Assembly: GCF_024362695.1 (NCBI RefSeq)
Contig: NC_065429.1
Coordinates: 3,008,501 to 3,072,500 of the forward strand
Direction: 5' to 3'
Source: Pectinophora gossypiella
Taxonomy: Eukaryota; Arthropoda; Insecta; Lepidoptera; Gelechiidae
Length of the DNA: 64,000 nt
Below the pieces are notes generated by a model that ran no database searches, was not told the origin of the DNA, and worked only from the letters and a program-made list of their open reading frames with translations. Position 1 is the first letter of the stretch, and the number at the start of each line of letters is the position of its first letter. Positions 54,545 through 63,000 of the stretch are shown piece by piece. The translations under genes and the position numbers were made by a program.

Positions 54545-55850
54545 TAACTTTAAATGTATATGAACACATACGACGTGGTGACGTAGGATTTTTTAATAGA
54601 TAATAGTACTTTTTAAGTAGGCTGATTAACGTTAATACCTTTGCTTTTGTTTAGTTAACCGTACATTCGTAGGACACCTTACCCTAGTGATGACTAGTGA
54701 TGACCACAGTTTATATTAAATTTTCTTTATTATAAACGGCATTTAGGAAAGACAATTTGGTTAAACAGACTACCTGCCTTTAGAATAGAATAGAAATGTT
54801 TTATTACGACCATGTGTTCGTACGTGGTGATTTAACATGCCTTAATTCTAAACCTTATCGGCTTCACAAGAAGATATATTATTTGTTCGTTTGTTCTTGC
54901 GTTCTAGCGTATGAGAACAGGACAGAAAGATAAAAATACAGTCTAGTGTGAAAGAGACAGACCAGGAAAATGCACTATTCCGACAGCTGCCCTACGCACC
55001 AAGCTATCAACACAAAAGGGACATGTTTAAAAAGAATAATAGCCAAGCCAAATCAACTTCTCATTAAAAAAAAACTTTTTTTGAAACAAGAATATTCAAG
55101 AGGTCACATGAAGGTAAAAAAAAACACGATTATTGCTAAAATAACACCATAACACCATCCGGCTAATTTGAGAGCTAATTAAGACGAAATCTCGAAATGG
55201 TTTTAGAATTAGCGTAACTTTTTTTTCCCTTACATAACGAATTACGTAAGATGTAATAAGATATTTTAGTGTTCGAAAAACTACCCAGTAATGTTAAAAT
55301 CTTTCAAATGGAAAATGGCGCCGATTTGGGCAACCACCAACTTAAGTTTTTAATTTGACAGGACGAGAAATAGCTCCATCTCTTTCTTGTACTTATTGTA
55401 AGTGAAGGACAGCATTAGTTTAAGAGTTTGTTAGTTTGTGTGTTACTTTGCGTTTTCCCAAGGGGAAAATCAAAAACGAACTCTTTATACGTTCTGTGTC
55501 AAAGTTTGCACAAAGAGCATAAAATGATGACACGTGACATCACAACATCAGTTTAATCACACGATGTGATGTGTCAAAACGTGATTATGCTCTTAAATTA
55601 AAACACGCTTTTAATCAACACAGTACAAATTTTACAATCTGTATCCAAAGAAAAAAAAACGTTTATTTTTGGAATATCACATTTTTTATTCTACTTTATT
55701 TAATACATAGCATTAAAAATTCAAAGTCAAATTCGTGATTTACTTAATGGGAAAATAAACAGAAACTTTTTTCCCAATTAATAATAATTACGTCACCGTA
55801 ACGTATCTACGTTTAAATAGACGTTGAAATACGTAACGTAAGCTCACGAC
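54545..55850. other. no gene seen
   Basis: AT-rich. A short AGAATAGAATAGAAATGTTT repeat near 54783. 55505-55590 has an inverted pair (GAGCATAAAATGATGACACG / CGTGATTATGCTC). No exon recognised. Confidence 0.4.
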
Positions 55851-55859
55851 TATAACCCA

Positions 55860-56005
55860 ATTGGGGTAGTCAGAGGTACATTCATCGCAAGATGAACTAA
55901 GTACCCACACCTCACCGAGCTTTCTGTTCTAACGTGATAGGTGGTGAGCCGTATCTTCGTCTATAATGGTCGAGCTGTGTTAGTGAAAACTGCGCTTAAG
56001 ATTAT
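55860..56005 (+). repeat. dispersed repeat, pairs with 17890-18035
   Basis: Same order of blocks as the copy after the RTE fragment in AKR intron 5. Confidence 0.65.
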
Positions 56006-56070
56006 ATTAATAACTCATTGGTATTTTAGTACAACAACACACATAGCTGGCGATGAGTGGGTGTATACAG

Positions 56071-56297
56071 GCTGTTAGTGACACCGTAACGAATACTGAG
56101 AGGGATGATTCAGACCATGATTCTGAGTCAATATCAAGTGGAATTCCCTGTCGGAAACGTCGAGAAAATTTTTGTATTTTTTAAATAATTTTCCGTTGTA
56201 TACTTTTGCGACGGAAAATTCCACTTTATATTAACTCAGAATAGCGCTGAATCAACCCTCTCAGTATTCGTTACGATGTCACTAACACCCTGTATAC
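56071..56297. mobile_element. MITE-2, complete copy flanked by TA
   Basis: CAGGCTGTTAGTGACACCGT at left and ACGATGTCACTAACACCCTG at right with TA on both sides, consistent with a TA target duplication (Tc1/mariner-type). Confidence 0.8.
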
Positions 56298-56530
56298 TAT
56301 ACACCTACACCTCTGCCTACCCCGCCAGGTTTACAGGCGTGATGTTATGTTATGTTGTTACTACATCGCTTGATCATCATCGATTAGTAAATACAACAAC
56401 TTTTTCAACTTCACTGGTATGGAACTCATGAACAGACAGATTTTTATGATCTTCAATATAACAACTAACAGAATTATTCTTAAAATTTCGGTATTCTTTT
56501 TAATTAAAATTATTTTTGCATACAATTTGT
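56298..56530 (+). repeat. 230-bp repeat, inverted copy at 59565-59770
   Basis: TACACCTACACCTCTGCCTA ... CAGGCGTGATGTTATG ... TAAATACAACAACTTTTTCAAC ... TTTTTATGATCTTC is repeated as reverse complement. Each copy abuts a MITE-2. Confidence 0.75.
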
Positions 56531-56569
56531 AAATACGGTATTACTTACAAATTGTAACAAAAAATAATT

Positions 56570-56670
56570 TTAATTAAAACACATAATAACGGGTTCTTAC
56601 CGCGTTTAAAGTAGGGATATGAGACTCCCGATAACGCGGTAAGAACCCGTTATTATGTGCTTTAATTATG
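56570..56670. repeat. hairpin with 27-bp perfect stem
   Basis: CACATAATAACGGGTTCTTA + CCGCGTT (56580-56606) is perfectly complementary to 56633-56659, loop 26 bp. Loop and right arm recur at 62335-62382. Confidence 0.85.
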
Positions 56671-56711
56671 ATAATAACCGCGTAAACTTAAAACAATCTA
56701 TAAAAAATAAT

Positions 56712-56717
56712 TTTATT
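56712..56717 (-). terminator. possible poly(A) signal of FBXL gene
   Basis: AATAAA on the - strand 177 bp past the stop codon. Tentative in AT-rich DNA. Confidence 0.3.
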
Positions 56718-56893
56718 AAAAAAAAATTAACTTAGACGTAGTCACTTGAATTTTTTTTTATGATATCGACTTACAATTTTGCGGTTTTCACTTTGTCTGC
56801 GGCCCCCTATCGGTCGTTGGGAACTTCAAACGTACGGAATCCATGCTTAATTGTATAAATGTACGGTGAGGTATGTCCCCACTAACTCTGGTT

Positions 56894-57001
56894 TCATATA
56901 ATGTTGCAGCACCTGCAGTAGCGCGGCCTCGCGCCCCCGCCCGTCACAGGAGGAGTCACCGGCGCGAAGTATGCGTGCACCTTTATGTTGGGCAGGTGGT
57001 T
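56894..57001 (-). CDS. FBXL terminal exon (35 residues and stop)
   Basis: Follows TTGCCAACAG. Encodes NHLPNIKVHAYFAPVTPP, a Gly/Arg linker and CRCCNII, then TGA at 56894-56896. The + strand frame here is an overlap artefact. Confidence 0.93.
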   Translation of the reverse strand, partial: NHLPNIKVHAYFAPVTPPVTGGGARPRYCRCCNII

Positions 57002-60000
57002 CTGTTGGCAACATTGTTCACAGTCGGTAACGCCAATGGCCAAGTACCCATGGTATAAGAAAACCAGGTATGCTCAAAAGTGACAGCTATCATTTTGCGG
57101 TTAGCCCAGCTGACGTCATCCCACCCTGTGTTGCCATTTTGTAAAAAATAAATTACCCACGACCAATGTTTTTACATTTACTTTGCAAGGAAATTTTGAA
57201 CTTTAGTAAAAAAATTACTTACAGTTTTAATTTTTTTTTATTACATGACAAGTAATAGTAATTAAATACATAAGTCAGTAATTCGCTTAATTTTCAATAA
57301 TAAAATTTACGTCCTTGCAATGATGGAGAAATTACTGAAAGTTAAAAATTTCCTTGCAAAGTAAATATAAAAACATTGGTCGTGGGTAATTTATTTTTTA
57401 CAAAATGGCAACGCAGGGCGGGATGACGTCAGCTGGGCTAACCTTGGAATGTTAGCTGTCACTTTTGAGCATACCTGTAGGCTCTGCACGGTAACCGCGC
57501 CGCGCGCTGCGCGAATTATATCGAGGCCTTCGACCAATAGCCGTTTGACGTCCAACTACGTAGATAGCATTCATATCGTATATTGGTTTCGACCAATATA
57601 ATTCGCGCCGCGCGCGGTGCAGTTGTCATGCAGACACGGTTGGTCTTCTTATACCATGAGTAACGCCACAATTTCTCATCAACAGGGCTTCTTCTTCTTT
57701 GCGAGTCGATGGCGATCGATACTAAATTTTTGCTGACCAATAATTGGCCACGCTTACGGCATTGTCAGTGGCTTCGTAAAGGTCTTTAATAGTGCAGGTG
57801 TTAGGACACTTAGGACAGCACAAAAGGTGAGCCATAGTTTGTGGTGATACTCCACACTCGCAATCATCGCAACCATCAACCAGATATCCCCACCTGCAGA
57901 GATTATCCTTGCAGCGGCCTTGCAGTTATGTATGATCATGCACTCACTCTAAGTTTCCTAATGGCATTTCTGGTGACCAGCTGGCAGTCGTACAGCTCGA
58001 TCAACTGCAGGTTGTGACACGATATTAGATGTTCCAGCGCCCCGTCGGTGACTAGAGGGCAGTTGTCCAGACCTGGAGGAAAACAATGACAATCAGAATC
58101 ATTTATTCAACGTAATTATTACATTAAGTAGTAGGCTGAGCTGTAGGCCATCTACGGGGTCCACAGGTGGCGGATAGTGGAACGGCCATCAGATATGATG
58201 GTTAGCTGCGAATATAAAAATAAGCAGTCCCCGACCAAACAGCGACAAGATTAGCAGAACGTAATGGGTAGCTCACTGGGACGGGCTAACGTATAAAATG
58301 CTACTTAGGTTCTATGACGATCTTGTGACGTAGCTTTGACGCAAAAGCGCACCCCTGATACCGGGCAGCAGCGGTAGCAGTACTGGTTGGAGGTTGAGGA
58401 AATGGATTCTGGTAGGGCTCTAGCTAGAACATCACCGATTGAGAAATTGGTCGGTGTACTGCGGAACGGAAGGCGATTGGGGCAACCACCAATCTACACG
58501 CCCTATCTATGGAGTATTGAAGGCGATTACTCCACCGACAAGAGCGCAGCTCTTAAATAAAGAGAATTATTACGTTGGAGCAGCGTTGGCGATTACGCTC
58601 AATACCCCCTCCGGTTGATTGAAGGGAGGCCTGAAGTTGATCGGGGTAAACCTAGCCTTTGGATAAAAGACAAAAAAATAAAAATAAAAACATATAAAAG
58701 CGGGTAAGCGTCATAATCTTTGTTACATTCTAACACACACATTCTATTCATCATCATCAGCCCATTAACTTCCCCACTGCTGGGGCATGGATGGATAGAG
58801 AGATCGGGCCTTAAACCATCACGCGGGCCCAGTGCGGATTGATGGTTATTAACGACTGCTAGTGCAGCCGGGACCAACGGCTTAACGTGCCTTCCGAAGC
58901 ACGGAGGAGCTCGAGATGAAAACTTTTTTTTGTGGTCACCCATCCTATGACCGGCCTTTGCGAAAGTTGCTTAACTTCGACAATCGCAGACCGAGCGCGT
59001 TTACCGCTGCGCCACCAGCTCCTCGGTCATTGTACTCATTCCATTTCTCTTTTGTTTTCTATTTTGTTTTTTCCTGTTTGTGCAATAAAGTATTTGTTAT
59101 GTTACATAATTCGTAATTCAAATTCCAAAATAAGTTTATTTTTGATCATATGAGAGTGACTTTTATTTCTAAAATAAAATCTGGAAAAACCCACTTTTAT
59201 AAACTTTCATTTTGGTATGCGCCTGCGCGTATATACGCCTAGAAGCCAGTATCTGTGAGAAACTTCGAAGAGACTGAAAAACTGCCTCCAAGTGGCTCTG
59301 CCCACACCATAGGGGAGTCATAAGCGTGATTTTATGTATGTAGGTACTTACCGAGCACTGTGAGATGCTCCGCGGCACAAGGCGACATGGATAGCTGTTT
59401 GATTCCGTAGTCTGTGATCAGCTCGCAATGTGACAGGGTCTGCAAACAATGACGAGATTATAGTACCACAGTTGACAAGTAGGGAATGCAATCCCGACTC
59501 GAGATTCCAAATTCGAGATTGATATTTCCGATCCCGCGGGATCTCGAATTCGCAAGTTGTATGAAAAAATAATTTTAATTAAAAAAAAAATACCGTTAGT
59601 AATAATTCTGCTGGTTGTTACATCGAAGATCATAAAAATCTGACTGTTCTTGAGTTTCACACCAGTGAAGTTGAAAAAAGTTGTTGTATTTACTAATCAA
59701 GCGATATACTAACAACATAACATAGCATCACGCCTGTGAACCTAGAAGGGTAGGCAGAGGTGTATAGTATACAGGGTGTTAGTGACATCGTAACGACTAC
59801 TGAGAGGGATGATTCAGCTCATTATTCCGAGTTAGATGAGATTAGAGTAGCATAGTTGACAAGTAGGGAATGCAATCCCGACTCGAGATTCCAAATTCGA
59901 GATCCCGATTGGAAATATCAATCTCGTGAGATGCCGAAATTTTCGAAGTTCGAGAACGATATGTGTCAAATTAACAGTAATTGTCAATCCTCCGTCCCTT

Positions 60001-63000
60001 TCCTTTTCGGAGGATAATAAAATGACGGGTATAATTTAAAATAAAATTAGGAGGTGTCTGCAGGAATCGGGGCCATTATTAAAAAAAATATATTTTTTTA
60101 ATTCCAAAAATGTAAATCGCTCATTTTTAACGGATTTTATGACAGAGGGCAAGATAACGACAGTTTTAACGTGACTTAATGTAAATTTGCCGCTTATGGC
60201 ATTAACCACTTGTCCGGACAAATGGGTATTCGTCAACAACTCACCAGTTTCTCAAGTCGAGGGCACCCCATGGCGAGGTGTACTAATGTAGCATCAGTGA
60301 TCAGAACGCATTCTTCTAAGTCCATCCGCTCCAACAACCTGCAGCTCTGGAAGTAAACATATAATAATAAGTTTTTTATTTTCTAAAATAACACAAACGA
60401 AAAGCTACAATAGTGGTTGATCGATCATACAGAGTTTTGATACAGATAGTGATTCTCTGTCCCCCAAACTAGGAAAACATGTATTTTGGGGGGTCAGCGA
60501 GTCCAGAAAGTTCTAGCGCTAAGGTACAGACCAAGGCTTATTATAATAATTATAAAATATTGCAGCATACGCAGTAAGAAACGGTAATTTTGATATGTTT
60601 AGTCTATGTGTTATTACTATTACTGTGTAGTGTGTGTGAGTGTATGTGTATGTGTGTGTGTATGTGTGTGTGCGTGTGCGTGTGCGTGTGTGTATTATAT
60701 TTATTTGATTCCAAACGAAATCGCTGACAACATTAATACAAAGGCATAAGCTCACGACTATATCTCGACGACCACCGTGGTCCAGAGGTTGAGCGCTGGG
60801 CTCACGATCCGGAAGTCCCGGGTTCGATTCCCGGTGGGGACATATCACAAAAATTACTTTGTGATCCCTAGTTTGGTTAGGACATTACTGGCTGGTCACC
60901 AGATTGTCCAAAGTAAGACGATCCGTGCGTCGGAAGCCACGTTAAGCCGTTGGTCCCGGTTACTATTTACTGATGTAAGTATGTAGTCGTTACATGAGCC
61001 ATGTCAGGGCCCTTTGGCGGCTCAATAGTAACCCTAACACCAGGGTTGATGAGGTTTGTACTCCACCTCACAACCCACACGATAGAAGAAGACGATTATA
61101 TCCCAATTGGACCAGAGGTGGTAGTCCCCCCCCCCACTCTGCGTCACCTGTGCGACCGCCTGTTAGGTTGTGTACAAGAGACTGCCTTGTTTATACCGGA
61201 CCAGAGGTCGCAGTGAGTCGTCGTCGTCACCCGCGCAAGCGCCTGGAAGTCTTGTCTACAAGAGACCGTCTTGTTTATACCGGACCAGAGGTTGTAGTGA
61301 GTATCCTGAGTATCCACCCCCCCGGTCACCCCCGCGCAAGCGCCTGTTAGGTTGTGTACAAGAGACTGCCTTGTTTATACCGGACCAGAGGTCGCAGTGA
61401 GTCGTCGTCGTCACCCGCGCAAGCGCCTGGAAGTCTTGTCTACAAGAGACCGTCATGTTTATACCGGACCAGAGGTCGCAGTGAGTCGTCGTCGTCACCC
61501 GCGCAAGCGCCTGGAAGTCTTGTCTACAAGAGACCGTCATGTTTATACCGGACCAGAGGTCGCAGTGAGTCGTCGTCGTCACCCGCGCAAGCGCCTGGAA
61601 GTCTTGTCTACAAGAGACCGTCTTGTTTATACCGGACCAGAGGTTGTAGTGAGTATCCTGAGTATCCCCCCCCACCCCCGGTCACCCCCGCGCAAGCGCC
61701 TGTTAGGTTGTGTACAATAGACCGCCTTGATTATACCGGACCAGAGGTCGTAGCGAGTCCCCTTCCCCCTCCCCACCCTGTCACCCGCGCAAGCGCCTGT
61801 AAGTCTGTGTACAAGTGACAGCCTCGTTTATACCGGACCACAGAAGTGCCCTCACCCGCGCGAGCGCCTGGAAGTCTGTGTATAAGTCACTGCTTTGTTT
61901 ATACCGGACCAGAGGTCGTAGAGAGTCCTTCCCCGTGTCATCCGCGCAAGCGCCTGTAAGTCTGTGTACCAGTGATAGCCTTGTTTATGCTAGACCAAAG
62001 AGGTGCCCTCACCCGCGCCAGCGCCTGGAAGCCGATGTCGGTGAGCTGGCCGCACTGCGCCAGCTCCAGCGTCACCAGGTCGGGGCAGCGCGCCGCCAGC
62101 GCGGCCAGCGCCGCGTCCGTGAGCTGCGCGCAGCCAGACACGCACAGCCGCCGCATGCCGCCGCCAAGCATGCATATCGACTCGTCCGTCAAACTCTGCA
62201 ACATATCACATAGCATCCCGTCAAATTCAAATTCAATTCAAATTCAAATAATTTATTTTCAGACCATAAGTAGTGCAAGTGCCATGATCTCATCAGTCAA
62301 CCCGTGATCATGGCACTTGCAACGGTGTCGAAATATCGGGAGTCTCATATCCCTACTTTAAACGCGGTAAGAACCCGTTATTGGTGCTAATTCCTGTAAA
62401 TACGGGTAATCGACAAGCATAACATTTATGGAACACACGTCAATTTTAAGAACAAATCTAAAACAACCGTCTAAAAATTTTACATCCGTCAATAACCCGA
62501 CACAGGTAAGTAGACAGCACGTCCAACGGATTGCATACCAGCGACATACCTTTTTGATTCGCCCGGATTATTCATTCATTTACTCATTCTTCCTAAAATT
62601 AAGAGCTGTGAATCATCCGTCCCTTTCCTTTTCGACGGATATGAAAATGACGGATATAACTTAAAATAAAATTAGGCGGTGTCTGCAGGAATCGGGGCCA
62701 TTATGTGTTTTAATTAGTGAGAAGTCTACTTACTTCGCATCCCTGTACATTGAGAACCTCCAAATCTGGACAATGCGTAGCCAAGCACGAGACGGCGCGA
62801 TCGTTCACATTCTTGCAACCTGGAAGCATATGTAACATAACCCAGTGGTCATCGAAATATACAGGGTGTTAGTGACATCGTAACGAAACATTTTGGGGAC
62901 AATTCCATGATTCTGTGTTGATATCAAGTGTAATTTCCCGTCGCAGTACGAAACTGAAAATAAATAAAAAACATTAAAATTTTAATGAATTTTCCGACAG

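Larger units (their letters stand above)
59465..59915 (+). repeat. direct 55-70-bp duplication (59465-59520 and 59844-59915)
   Basis: GTTGACAAGTAGGGAATGCA, ATCCCGACTCGAGATTCCAA and TTCGAGAT occur twice in the same orientation, 380 bp apart. The 59565-59770 repeat and a MITE-2 half lie between. Confidence 0.75.

Noticed and set aside
56873..57058. + strand 61-residue ORF
   Set aside because: Antisense of the FBXL terminal exon.
61144..61818. Repeat-protein ORFs on both strands at 61.1-61.8 kb
   Set aside because: They follow the minisatellite unit. Most units are 84 bp, a multiple of 3, which keeps frames open. The sequence is intronic.
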